Below, piece after piece: positions 45,877 through 54,497 of a stretch of 64,000 nucleotides of DNA. Origin of the DNA: JANQGH01 sp039177555. GTDB lineage: Bacteria > Pseudomonadota > Alphaproteobacteria > DSM-16000 > Inquilinaceae. The stretch covers positions 83,784-147,783 of the forward strand of contig JBCDFV010000005.1 of assembly GCA_039177555.1 (NCBI GenBank), given 5' to 3'. Under the pieces are notes generated by a model that made no database searches, had not been told where the DNA came from, and saw only the letters and a program-made list of their open reading frames with translations. The position numbers and the translations under genes were made by a program. Positions within the stretch are counted from its first letter, which is position 1. Every line of letters begins with the position of its first letter.

Positions 45877-48303
45877 ATGAAAACAACGGCGCAAGCGGTG
45901 GTGATCGGCGGCGGCGTCGTTGGCTGTTCGGTGCTGTTTCATCTGGCCAAGCTGGGCTGGCGCGATGTGGTGCTGGTCGAACGGTCGGAACTGACCTCCG
46001 GGTCCACCTGGCACGCTGCGGGCGGTTTTCACACGCTGAATGGCGACCCCAACGTCGCCAAGCTGCAGGCCTACACGATCGAGCTTTACAAGGAGATCGA
46101 GGAACTCTCCGGCCAGTCCTGCGGCCTGCACTTGCCGGGCGGGCTGATGACGGCCGGCACGCCGGAACGCCTGGACTTTCTGCGCGTCGCCCACGCCAAG
46201 GGCCGCTATCTCGGCATGCAGACAGAGCTGATCGGCCCGGACGAGGCAGCCGAGATGATGCCGTTGCTCGACAAGAGGCACATCGTGGGTGCGCTCTATG
46301 ACCCGCTGGAGGGGCACCTCGATCCCGCCGGCGTCACGCATGCCTACGCCAAGTCCGCCCGCCATTACGGCGCGGAGATCTATCGCCAGAACCGCGTCGT
46401 GGAACTGGTCCAGCGGCCTGACGCCAGTTGGGATGTGGTGACGGAGCAGGGCACGATCCGCGCCGAGCATGTCGTCAATGCCGGCGGCCTATGGGCGCGG
46501 GAGGTAGGCCGCATGGTCGGGCTGGAACTGCCGGTGCTGGCCATGGAGCACATGTACATCCTGACCGACGATATGCCGGAGGTGGTCGCCTACAACGAGG
46601 CAACGGGCAAGGAGGTCATGGGCGTCATCGATTTCGAGGGCGAGATCTACCTGCGCCAGGAAGGCAAGGGCATGCTGATGGGCACCTATGAGCGTGCCGG
46701 CGTGCCCTGGTCTGCGACGACAACGCCGTGGGCGTTCGGCCACGAGCTGCTGACGCCCGACCTCGACCGCATTGCGCCCTCGCTAGAAGTCGGCTTTAAG
46801 CATTTCCCACCGTTCGAGACCGCCGGCATCAGACAGATCATCAACGGCCCGTTCACCTTCGCGCCCGACGGCAACCCGCTGGTCGGGCCGATACGGGGCT
46901 TGCGCAACTATTGGGTCGCGTGCGGCGTGATGGCCGGTTTCAGCCAGGGGGGCGGCGTCGGTCTGGCGCTGGCCAACTGGATGATCGACGGCGATCCAGG
47001 CTACGATGTCTGGGGCATGGATGTTGCCCGATTCGGCGATTGGGCGACGCCCGCCTACACCAACGCCAAGGTGCGCGAAAACTATTCGCGCCGTTTTCAG
47101 ATCACCTTTCCAAACGAGGAACTGCCCGCCGGACGGCCGTTGCGCACGACGCCGATTTACGACCGCCTGAAAGCGCACAATGCAGTTTTTGGCGCGGCCT
47201 ACGGCATCGAACACGCGCTGTGGTTTGCGCCCGACGGTGCGGAGCCGGTTGAGAACGTGACCTACAAACGCTCCAACGCCTTTGCCTCGGTGGCTGAGGA
47301 GGTGCGCGCCGTGCGTACCGGCGTCGGCCTGATCGAGATCAGCAACTTCGCCAAATACCGGGTCAGCGGCCCGGGTGCGGAGGCCTGGCTCGACCATTTG
47401 CTCACCAACCGCATGCCGGCCGAAGGGCGCATCGTGCTGGCACCGATGCTGAATGCGGCGGGCCGGCTGATCGGCGACTTCACCGTCGCGCGGACGGGGC
47501 CGGAAACCTTCTACGTCTTCGGCTCCGGCGTGGCCGAGCAGTACCATATGCGCTGGTTCCTCGACCATCTGCCGGAACGCGGCGTCATGTTGGAGCCACT
47601 TGGCCTGTCGCTGACCGGCCTCTCGATCGCCGGCCCGAAGGCGCGGGAGCTGTTGGCGGTATTGACGGCGGACGATGTTTCGACCGAGGCCTTTCCCTTC
47701 ATGGCCATCCGGCAGATGGATCTCGGGCCGTTCCCGGCGCTTGTCGGACGACTCAGTTTCACCGGCGACCGCGGCTACGAGATCTGGGTCGAACCCGATT
47801 ACCTGGCAGGGCTGTTCGATCTGGTGATGGACCAGGGGAGGGGCCTGAGCCTGCGCCTGTTCGGCGGCCGCGCGCTGGACAGCCTCCGGCTCGACAAGTC
47901 GTTCGGTTCCTGGGCGCGGGAGTACCGGCCGATCTATACGCCGTCCGAGGCGGGCCTAGACCGGTTCGTCAAACCGGCGAAGGGCGATTTCATTGGCCGT
48001 AACGCCGTGCTGGCGGCGCGTGATCTCGGCCCCGAACGCCAGCTCGTCTCGTTCACCGTCGATGCCGCCGACGCCGATGTCATCGGTGACGAGCCGATCT
48101 GGCATGACGGCGCGGTGGTCGGCTGGGTCACGTCGGGCGGCTACGCGCATTGGTCCCAGGCCTCGGTCGCGCTTGGCTATGTTCCAGCCGGGTTGGCCGA
48201 GGCGAGCGAGGGCTTCGAAATCGAGATTCTCGGCGATCGACGCGCGGCACGCCGGCTGGATGCTCCGCTGTTCGACCGGGATGGCAGTCGAATGCGCGGC
48301 TGA
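45877..48303 (+). CDS. FAD-dependent dimethylglycine/sarcosine dehydrogenase-like protein with GcvT domain
   Basis: An 808-residue two-part flavoenzyme. The N-terminal DAO fold begins VVIGGGVVGCSVLFHLAKLG and has GSTWHAAGGFH, where His46 corresponds to the covalent flavin ligand of dimethylglycine dehydrogenases. The C-terminal half (from about residue 430) is a GcvT/aminomethyltransferase-like folate domain: GLIEISNFAKYRVSGPGAEAWLDHLL, GYEIWVEPDY and RLDKSFGSWAREY. It would oxidise an N-methyl amine and pass the one-carbon unit to tetrahydrofolate. The gene lies 102 bases upstream of a betaine-homocysteine methyltransferase-like gene. The exact substrate is inferred. Confidence 0.88.
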   Translation: MKTTAQAVVIGGGVVGCSVLFHLAKLGWRDVVLVERSELTSGSTWHAAGGFHTLNGDPNVAKLQAYTIELYKEIEELSGQSCGLHLPGGLMTAGTPERLDFLRVAHAKGRYLGMQTELIGPDEAAEMMPLLDKRHIVGALYDPLEGHLDPAGVTHAYAKSARHYGAEIYRQNRVVELVQRPDASWDVVTEQGTIRAEHVVNAGGLWAREVGRMVGLELPVLAMEHMYILTDDMPEVVAYNEATGKEVMGVIDFEGEIYLRQEGKGMLMGTYERAGVPWSATTTPWAFGHELLTPDLDRIAPSLEVGFKHFPPFETAGIRQIINGPFTFAPDGNPLVGPIRGLRNYWVACGVMAGFSQGGGVGLALANWMIDGDPGYDVWGMDVARFGDWATPAYTNAKVRENYSRRFQITFPNEELPAGRPLRTTPIYDRLKAHNAVFGAAYGIEHALWFAPDGAEPVENVTYKRSNAFASVAEEVRAVRTGVGLIEISNFAKYRVSGPGAEAWLDHLLTNRMPAEGRIVLAPMLNAAGRLIGDFTVARTGPETFYVFGSGVAEQYHMRWFLDHLPERGVMLEPLGLSLTGLSIAGPKARELLAVLTADDVSTEAFPFMAIRQMDLGPFPALVGRLSFTGDRGYEIWVEPDYLAGLFDLVMDQGRGLSLRLFGGRALDSLRLDKSFGSWAREYRPIYTPSEAGLDRFVKPAKGDFIGRNAVLAARDLGPERQLVSFTVDAADADVIGDEPIWHDGAVVGWVTSGGYAHWSQASVALGYVPAGLAEASEGFEIEILGDRRAARRLDAPLFDRDGSRMRG

Positions 48304-48405
48304 TCGCGGTCCCGCGCACGATTTTTCTTGCCGCGTATTGCGCTTCGCTGACAGAGTTTTTGACGCGAGAGACGGCGTAGCCACCTTCGGTTGGGGAGTA
48401 AGGGA

Positions 48406-49458
48406 ATGTCAGCAAACGCTTCTGGCCCGGGCTTCATGCAGCGCTTGGCCGAGGGTCCGGTGATCTGTGCTGAGGGCTATCTGTTCGAGCTTGAGCGGCG
48501 CGGCTTCTTGCAGGCCGGCGCCTTCGTGCCCATCGTCGTGCTCGAAAACCCCGACGCCGTGCGTCAACTCCATGTCGAGTTCGCCCGCGCCGGCTCTGAC
48601 ATCGTCGAGGCGTTCACCTATTACGGTCATCGTGAAAAGCTGCGGCTGATCGGCATGGAGGATGTGCTGGAACCGCTGAACCGCCAGGCCTTGCAGATCG
48701 CCAAGGATGTCGCGGACGAGACCGGCACCCTGCTGGCCGCCAACATCTGCAACACCAACATCTTCGAGGCCGACGACCCGGAGACGCACGCCAAGGTGCG
48801 GGCGATCTTCGACGAGCAACTGGCCTGGGCCGCGGAGTTCAGCCCGGACCTGGTTATCGCGGAGACGTTCTCCTTCACCGGCGAGGCCAGGATCGCGGTC
48901 GAGGCGTGCAAGGCGCTGGGCGTGCCCATGGTCGTGACCATGGCGGTCCATGCCCACCCGACCTCGATGGACGGCGTGGATTTGAACGAGACCTGCCGCA
49001 TGCTGGAAGGCGCGGGGGCGGACGTGGTCGGCGTCAACTGCATACGCGGGCCGGACAGCATGTTGCCGCTGCTGCAGGGCATTCGCGATGCGGTGTCGTG
49101 CCCGGTGGCGGCCTTGCCGGTGCCGTATCGTACGACCGACGCCATGCCGACCTTCCAAAGCCTGCGCGATCCTGGCTGTCATTGCATTCCCGATGACCGG
49201 CCGTTCCCCGTCGCGCTCGACCCCTTCACGTGCAATCGATACGAGTTGGCAGAGTTCGCCAAGGCGGCCTATGCGATGGGCGTCAACTATCTCGGTGTCT
49301 GTTGTGGCGCCGGACCCCATCACATCCGCGCCGTCGCCGAGGCGCTTGGGCGCCGACCGGAGGCCAGCCGCTTCTCGCCCGACATGTCCAAGCACGCCTT
49401 CTTCGGCACCGACGCCGCGGTGCCTGACGGCTACAAGAAGCGCGCCAGCATGCTCTAG
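48406..49458 (+). CDS. Homocysteine S-methyltransferase (BHMT-like) family protein
   Basis: A 350-residue zinc-dependent methyltransferase. The zinc ligands are Cys212 in GVNCIRGP and Cys299/Cys300 in LGVCCGAGPHHI. The N-terminal barrel includes GYLFELERRGFLQAGAFVP and EAFTYYGHREKL. Together with the dimethylglycine-dehydrogenase-like gene upstream, this suggests stepwise demethylation of a betaine-type compound: BHMT takes the first methyl to homocysteine and the flavoenzyme the next. The ATG at 48406 follows GGGAGTAAGGGA; a TTG at 48391 is less likely. Confidence 0.88.
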   Translation: MSANASGPGFMQRLAEGPVICAEGYLFELERRGFLQAGAFVPIVVLENPDAVRQLHVEFARAGSDIVEAFTYYGHREKLRLIGMEDVLEPLNRQALQIAKDVADETGTLLAANICNTNIFEADDPETHAKVRAIFDEQLAWAAEFSPDLVIAETFSFTGEARIAVEACKALGVPMVVTMAVHAHPTSMDGVDLNETCRMLEGAGADVVGVNCIRGPDSMLPLLQGIRDAVSCPVAALPVPYRTTDAMPTFQSLRDPGCHCIPDDRPFPVALDPFTCNRYELAEFAKAAYAMGVNYLGVCCGAGPHHIRAVAEALGRRPEASRFSPDMSKHAFFGTDAAVPDGYKKRASML

Positions 49459-49510
49459 GGGCCACCGGCCGTCGCGAGATCGCTTCCCACGAGGTGGTGT
49501 CGCGCCGATC

Positions 49511-49552
49511 TTGACAGCCCGCGTGTTCAAAAGTTACCAACTAGTAGGTAAC
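49511..49552 (+). promoter_or_regulatory. Promoter region and near-palindromic operator of the first TctCBA operon
   Basis: A consensus -35 box TTGACA (49511-49516) is followed at 49533-49552 by a 20-base near-palindrome, GTTACC-A-ACTAGT-A-GGTAAC. Its two 6-base arms are exact reverse complements, and the centre ACTAGT is itself a palindrome. It overlaps where a -10 would fall. The last gene of the operon encodes a TetR-type regulator, so this is a good candidate for its binding site. Confidence 0.6.
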
Positions 49553-49574
49553 AAACCTAAGGGGAGGAGAACTC

Positions 49575-50591
49575 GTGAACATCCACAAAGCCGCCATCCT
49601 CGCAGTGCCCGCCGTGGCGCTCGCGCTTGCCGCGTCGCCGGCCCTGAGCCAGTGGGAGCCGGACCGGCCTATCAACATCATCGTTCCGTGGTCTGCTGGC
49701 GGGTCGACCGACCAGGTCACCCGCGTCGTCGCGCCGCTTCTGGAACAGGGGCTCGGCACCGAAATCGTCGTGGTCAACCAGCCCGGCGCCTCCGGGTCGA
49801 TTGGCACGCAAGCCGCCCTGGACGCGCCCCGCGACGGCTATACCTGGACCGCGAATGCCATTGCCAACAATGCGACCTACGCGGTCACGGGCCTGATCGA
49901 AGACACATCGATCGACGACTACGCCATCTTCCTCCACGTCGCCAACGTGCCGGTAGTCAGCGTTAATGCCGATGCGCCCTACGCGGATTTCGGCGAGTTG
50001 CTGGAAGCCATGCGCGGCGACGAGGTCACCGTCGGCACGGCCGGCGTGAACTCCTCCGGCGGCATGGCGCTGGCGGGCATCCGCGAGGCGGCCGGCGGCG
50101 ATTTCGGCGCCCGGATGATCACCTATGACGGCGGCAACCCGGCCGTGGTGGCCGCGGCCAGCGGCGAGGTCGCGGCGACGACCCAGCTTGCGGTCGAGCA
50201 GACAGAGATGATCCGCGCCGGGCAATTGCGCCCGCTCGCGGTTCTGTCCGACCAGCCGTTGGTGGTCGAGGGCATCGACCCGATCCCGCCGATCACGGAG
50301 TGGATCCCCGACATGCCCATCGCGGCCGACTATTTCGGCGTGTTCATCCCGGTCGGCGCGCCGCAGGAAGTCTACGACACCGTGGAGCAGGTCTGGGAAG
50401 AGCATGTCATGACGGCGCCGGAGTTGCAGGCTTACGCGTCCGACCGCGGCGCGGTCTTTGCGCCGAGCTATGGCGATGCAGCGCGCGAGGTGGCCATGCC
50501 GGTGGTGATCTTCGAAGCCTGTGCCCGGGTAGCGCGCGGCGAGGCGGTCGTCGATCCGTCGGACATCGGCATCGACTGCCCCGAAGAGTAG
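49575..50591 (+). CDS. Tripartite tricarboxylate transporter substrate-binding protein (TctC), first cassette
   Basis: A 338-residue periplasmic binding protein of the Bug/TctC family. A signal peptide (about 25 residues, ending LALAASPALS) is followed by the family start ERPINIIVPWSAGGSTDQVTR. LEQGLGTEIVVVNQPGASG and DAPRDGYT are typical. The GTG start at 49575 follows a perfect GGGGAGGAG site. TctB and TctA follow. The ligand is probably a carboxylate or betaine-like compound judged by neighbours; it cannot be read from sequence. Confidence 0.92.
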   Translation: MNIHKAAILAVPAVALALAASPALSQWEPDRPINIIVPWSAGGSTDQVTRVVAPLLEQGLGTEIVVVNQPGASGSIGTQAALDAPRDGYTWTANAIANNATYAVTGLIEDTSIDDYAIFLHVANVPVVSVNADAPYADFGELLEAMRGDEVTVGTAGVNSSGGMALAGIREAAGGDFGARMITYDGGNPAVVAAASGEVAATTQLAVEQTEMIRAGQLRPLAVLSDQPLVVEGIDPIPPITEWIPDMPIAADYFGVFIPVGAPQEVYDTVEQVWEEHVMTAPELQAYASDRGAVFAPSYGDAAREVAMPVVIFEACARVARGEAVVDPSDIGIDCPEE

Positions 50592-50716
50592 GGTCCGAGG
50601 GTGCTGCGCGGTTCGAGCGATCTCGGCCGCGCAGCGCCTTCAGCCTGTGTTTTGTGCACTCTGTTGGTCGTCACCGCTGGCGGTTTCGACCTGATGGCAC
50701 TTAGGACGCGCTTACC

Positions 50717-51217
50717 GTGAGTTTGGATTCCGCCACGGCAGACCGCATTACGGCGGTTGTGCTGTTCGCGCTTGGCCTCGCTATGCTGGTCGGCGGCTAC
50801 ACCATGGATCGTCTGGAGATCCGGCAGATCCATCCGGCCAGTATCCCCGGCCTGCTGCCGATGATCCTGGGCGCGACCATGATGCTCTGTGCGACACTGC
50901 TGTTCGTCGGTGCCGCCCGGCGCGCGCGGGCCGAAGCGATCGAGCCGATCTCCAATGACGGCGGCGAATCCTGGGGTCGTATGGCGGCGACCGCGGGTCT
51001 CAGCGCCCTCTACGCGCTCGTGCTGGTCGGCTGGCTGCCGTTCTTTTTCGCCACCGCGCTTTATGTCGGCCTGTTCATTCTGATCTTCACCTGGCCCGGG
51101 TCGGGAACCCGCGCCGGCAAGGTCAAAGTCGTTGTCATCGCGCTTGTCTTCGCTCTCGTCACGGCCGCCGCGATATCGGCGCTGTTCCGCTACGGCTTTC
51201 TCGTGAGGCTGCCCTGA
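50717..51217 (+). CDS. TctB small membrane subunit, first cassette
   Basis: A 166-residue protein with four predicted membrane segments, for example ITAVVLFALGLAMLVGGYTM and FFFATALYVGLFILIFTWP. It belongs to the TctB family, the small membrane component of the tripartite tricarboxylate transporter. The start is a GTG at 50717. Its stop overlaps the tctA start (TGATG). A gap of 125 bases separates it from the binding protein gene. Confidence 0.9.
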   Translation: MSLDSATADRITAVVLFALGLAMLVGGYTMDRLEIRQIHPASIPGLLPMILGATMMLCATLLFVGAARRARAEAIEPISNDGGESWGRMAATAGLSALYALVLVGWLPFFFATALYVGLFILIFTWPGSGTRAGKVKVVVIALVFALVTAAAISALFRYGFLVRLP

Positions 51218-52734
51218 TGGAAGGCTTGGCCGCACTCGGAAGCGCCTTTGCCGGCCTGGCATCGTTCGGGACCCTCTTCAATGTCGCCTGGGCGACGCTG
51301 CTGGGCATCTTCGTAGGCAGCTTGCCGGGCTTGACCGCGACCATGGGTGTCGCGCTTCTGACCACGCTGACCTATACGCTGGATCGCGACACCGCGATCC
51401 TGGTGCTGATCTGCATGTATGTCGGCGCCATTTATGGCGGTTCGCGCAGCGCCATCCTGCTCAACATCCCCGGCACCCCGGCCAGCGCCGCGACCTCGCT
51501 GGACGGTTATCCGCTGGCCCAGCAGGGCCGCGCCGGATACGCCATGGCGCTCGCGACATCAGGCTCAGTGCTGGGTACGTTCGTGGGCATCATCCTGCTG
51601 GTTTTGCTGGCGCCCTTGCTGGCACGGGCGGCGCTCAGCTTCGGCTCGTTCGAGTTCTTCTGGCTGGCCGTTTTCGGCATCGTCATCTCCGGCCAGCTCA
51701 CCGCCGAGACCAGCCCGTTGAAGGGCTATATCGCTGGCTTGCTCGGCCTGATGGTGGCGATGATCGGCAGCGAGGGCATCCACGCCCACGTCCGCTTCAA
51801 TTTCGACATCCAGGATCTCAACGGCGGCATCGGCCTGATCCCGGCGATGGTGGGGGCTTTCGGTTTCGCCGAAGTGCTGACCGTGATGTGGCGCGCCAAG
51901 GCCAAGCTCGTCGCCAAGCGCAAGGACGAGGATCGGGTTCTGCCCAGGCTGTCCGATCTCTGGAGATACAAGTTCACCATCGGCCGGTCCGGCGTCATCG
52001 GCACCATGATCGGCATCATCCCGGGTGTTGGCGAGGATATCGGGGCCTGGGCGTCCTATGCCGCTGCTCGCCGCCGCAGCCGCGAGAGGAAGATGTTCGG
52101 CAAGGGGTCGACCGAGGGGCTGACCGCTGCTGAAACGGGCAACAGCGCGGTCGTGCCGGGCGCCTTGATCCCGGCCCTGACTCTGGCCGTGCCCGGCTCG
52201 GCACCGGCGGCGGTCTTGATCGCCGCCCTGTTCATCCACGGCATCCGGCCAGGCCCGATGATCATGGTCGAGATGCCGGACTTCATCTATTCGGTCGCGA
52301 TCATGCTGACCTTCGCCATGCTGGCGATCGGCGTGTTTGGTCTGACCCTGACGCGGCTGTTCATCCTGATCCTGCGCGTGCCGCGCGAAATCTTGATGCC
52401 GATCGTCTTCACCCTGTGCGTGATCGGGCCTTACGCCTTGACCCAGCGCCTGTTCGACATTTGGGTCATGGTCGCTTTCGGCTTCCTCGGCTTTGTCTTG
52501 CGTCAGATGAAGTATCCGATGGCGCCGCTGGTCCTGGGCATCATTCTCGGGTCCTTGCTGGACAAGAACCTGCGGCGCGGGCTGATGCTCAGCGATGGTG
52601 ACCTGACGCCCTTTTTCACGCGCCCGATCTCGGCGGTGTTCGTCGTGCTGATCGTTGCGACCATTGCCATGTCCATTCCATCGGTCCGTGCGTTTGTCTC
52701 GCGCCTCTTCGGCGGTGCCGGGGACAGGTCGTGA
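51217..52734 (+). CDS. TctA large membrane subunit, first cassette
   Basis: A 505-residue permease subunit with about twelve helices. Family motifs include GSLPGLTATMGVALL, YVGAIYGGSRSAILLNIPGTPASAATSLDGYPLAQQGRAG (in parts) and ETGNSAVVPGALIPALTLAVPGS. It works with the TctB and TctC products for sodium- or proton-coupled uptake of organic acids. Its stop overlaps the GTG start of the TetR gene. Confidence 0.95.
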   Translation: MEGLAALGSAFAGLASFGTLFNVAWATLLGIFVGSLPGLTATMGVALLTTLTYTLDRDTAILVLICMYVGAIYGGSRSAILLNIPGTPASAATSLDGYPLAQQGRAGYAMALATSGSVLGTFVGIILLVLLAPLLARAALSFGSFEFFWLAVFGIVISGQLTAETSPLKGYIAGLLGLMVAMIGSEGIHAHVRFNFDIQDLNGGIGLIPAMVGAFGFAEVLTVMWRAKAKLVAKRKDEDRVLPRLSDLWRYKFTIGRSGVIGTMIGIIPGVGEDIGAWASYAAARRRSRERKMFGKGSTEGLTAAETGNSAVVPGALIPALTLAVPGSAPAAVLIAALFIHGIRPGPMIMVEMPDFIYSVAIMLTFAMLAIGVFGLTLTRLFILILRVPREILMPIVFTLCVIGPYALTQRLFDIWVMVAFGFLGFVLRQMKYPMAPLVLGIILGSLLDKNLRRGLMLSDGDLTPFFTRPISAVFVVLIVATIAMSIPSVRAFVSRLFGGAGDRS

Positions 52735-53402
52735 CACGTGCGCGCGCTGAGCGACAAATGGTTCGGCCGAAAGCCAAGCGAAACGCCGAACGATCTCGCC
52801 GCGCCATCCTCGACGCCGCCCTGGTCGAGTTCTCGGAGTTCGGCCATGCTGGTGCCCGCATCGACAATGTCGCCGAACGGGCAGGGGTCAGCAAGCCGCT
52901 GATCTACAGCTATTTCGGCGACAAGGAGGACCTATACACCGCCGCCCTGCGGGAGGCCTATGTCCAGATCCGTGCCGGCGAGCGTACCTTGGACCTCCAA
53001 AGCAAGGACCCCGAAACCGCGATCCGGGCGCTGGTCAGCTTCACGCTCGACCATTTCAGGTCCGCGCCCTGGTTCATCTCCATGCTGAACACCGAAAATC
53101 TGCGCGGCGGCACGGCGATCCGCCGGATCGAGGATGTCAGTGAGATCCAATCCCCGCTCATCGACGAGCTGCGCAAGGTGCTGCAGCGCGGCGCGGACGA
53201 GGGCGTCTTCCGCCCTAGCGTCGATCCGATTGAACTCTACATCACGATCGCGTCGCTGTTTTACTTCCCGCTGTCCAACCGGTACACGCTAAGCACCGTT
53301 TTCGGCTGCGCGATCACCGACGCGTGGCTCGAACAACGGCGCGTCGAGGCCGAGGACATGATCATTCGGTTTCTGCGGCCGGAGCCTGCCGGCCGGAACT
53401 GA
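52731..53402 (+). CDS. TetR/AcrR family regulator linked to the first TctCBA cassette
   Basis: A 223-residue regulator. The N-terminal helix-turn-helix is RRAILDAALVEFSEFGHAGARIDNVAERAGVSKPLIYSYFGDKEDLY (in parts: VAERAGVSKPLIYSYFGDKE). The C-terminal part is a TetR_C ligand domain. The GTG start overlaps the tctA stop (GTGA), so it is translated with the transporter. It probably controls the operon through the near-palindrome upstream of tctC. The effector is unknown. Confidence 0.92.
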   Translation: MTRARAERQMVRPKAKRNAERSRRAILDAALVEFSEFGHAGARIDNVAERAGVSKPLIYSYFGDKEDLYTAALREAYVQIRAGERTLDLQSKDPETAIRALVSFTLDHFRSAPWFISMLNTENLRGGTAIRRIEDVSEIQSPLIDELRKVLQRGADEGVFRPSVDPIELYITIASLFYFPLSNRYTLSTVFGCAITDAWLEQRRVEAEDMIIRFLRPEPAGRN

Positions 53403-53408
53403 CTAGCC

Positions 53409-54293
53409 TCAACCCCTTTCCCAAACCGCTTGACGGGGCGTCACCTTAGTGGCGCCCGCCACGATCGGTTCCGGCTGTTGCAACGCATCGAGCCGCAAAA
53501 GGGCCAGCCCGATCTCGCCGGCCGTGCTGCGCAGCCCGCCCACGACCCGGCCATTCTGGGTAAGGTCGCTGCCCGCGATAGGCGTCGGGCCATCCAGTTC
53601 AACTGGCACCAGCCGCTTTTTCAACAGGCCCCGATAGTGGACGCGGGCGGTCAACTCCTGGCCCATATAGCACCCCTTGGTCCAGGAAATCCCATTCAAC
53701 TGATCCAGCGTCGCCTCCAGAACGTTCGACTTCTCGCGCTCCAGATCGCGCGGGCCGTCGGGCACGCCCAATGACAGGCGCAGATGGTCGTACGTGTCGG
53801 CGTTGCCGGCCGCCACGGCCAGACCATCGACAACACCTTGCGCCGTGTCGGCGGGCAGCATCAACCGCGCCCCCAATGACGGCGTGCGCGGGTCGGTCAG
53901 GGCGTAGCCACCCTCATACTCCGCCGTCGCGCCCGCCTCGGCCGGCAAACCGACGGTGTCCAGCGCCTCGTCGTCGATCAACGCGACCACCGCCCACTGG
54001 TCGCTGACATCTTCGATCGCGACCTTCGACCGCAATCTGTACATCTTCAGGCGTCGCAACAGGTCGGCCCGCAAGTCCCCATCGCCGTCCAGGTCGATCA
54101 ACAGCGCGTCTGGTGTCGCGACGATCAGGAAGTCGTGCAGAAACTTGCCCTGGGGCGTCAGAAACACCGAATAGATCGAACGGTCGGGACCGGCCAGCGC
54201 GACATCGTTGGTGGTCAAGCCTTGCAGGAACTCGACCCGGTCGTCGCCGGTCAGGCGCAGCACACTTCTTTGGAGAGGAATTGCGGTTGGCAT
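53409..54293 (-). CDS. ygfZ: YgfZ/GcvT-domain folate-binding protein
   Basis: A 294-residue YgfZ protein, which binds tetrahydrofolate and supports iron-sulfur cluster assembly. The diagnostic signature KGCYMGQEL (K-G-C-x-x-G-Q-E) is present in WTKGCYMGQELTARVHYRG. The N-terminus is VLRLTGDDRVEFLQGLTTNDV. It converges on the TetR gene, leaving six bases between the stops, and has no operon partner. Confidence 0.93.
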   Translation of the reverse strand: MPTAIPLQRSVLRLTGDDRVEFLQGLTTNDVALAGPDRSIYSVFLTPQGKFLHDFLIVATPDALLIDLDGDGDLRADLLRRLKMYRLRSKVAIEDVSDQWAVVALIDDEALDTVGLPAEAGATAEYEGGYALTDPRTPSLGARLMLPADTAQGVVDGLAVAAGNADTYDHLRLSLGVPDGPRDLEREKSNVLEATLDQLNGISWTKGCYMGQELTARVHYRGLLKKRLVPVELDGPTPIAGSDLTQNGRVVGGLRSTAGEIGLALLRLDALQQPEPIVAGATKVTPRQAVWERG

Positions 54294-54497
54294 CGGGCGG
54301 CTTTGGCGGTTGCTGTCGGATCATTTCAGGTGGCGATTCAAAGGGGTTACGACAAGGGCGGGCCTCTACGGGTTCTCGGGGCAGCCGGCATGCTATTATG
54401 GTTGCTCCTGACGGGGGGCGACCATGGTTAAGCCGATTGCGAAGTCATATCTGCTGCCGTTTCCGGTTGATCTGACAGTACCGCGAGACGCAAAGCC

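Noticed and set aside
48304..48405. Possible SAM or SAH riboswitch ahead of the BHMT-like gene
   Set aside because: The 102-base gap has no stable conserved-looking fold or recognisable riboswitch core by eye.
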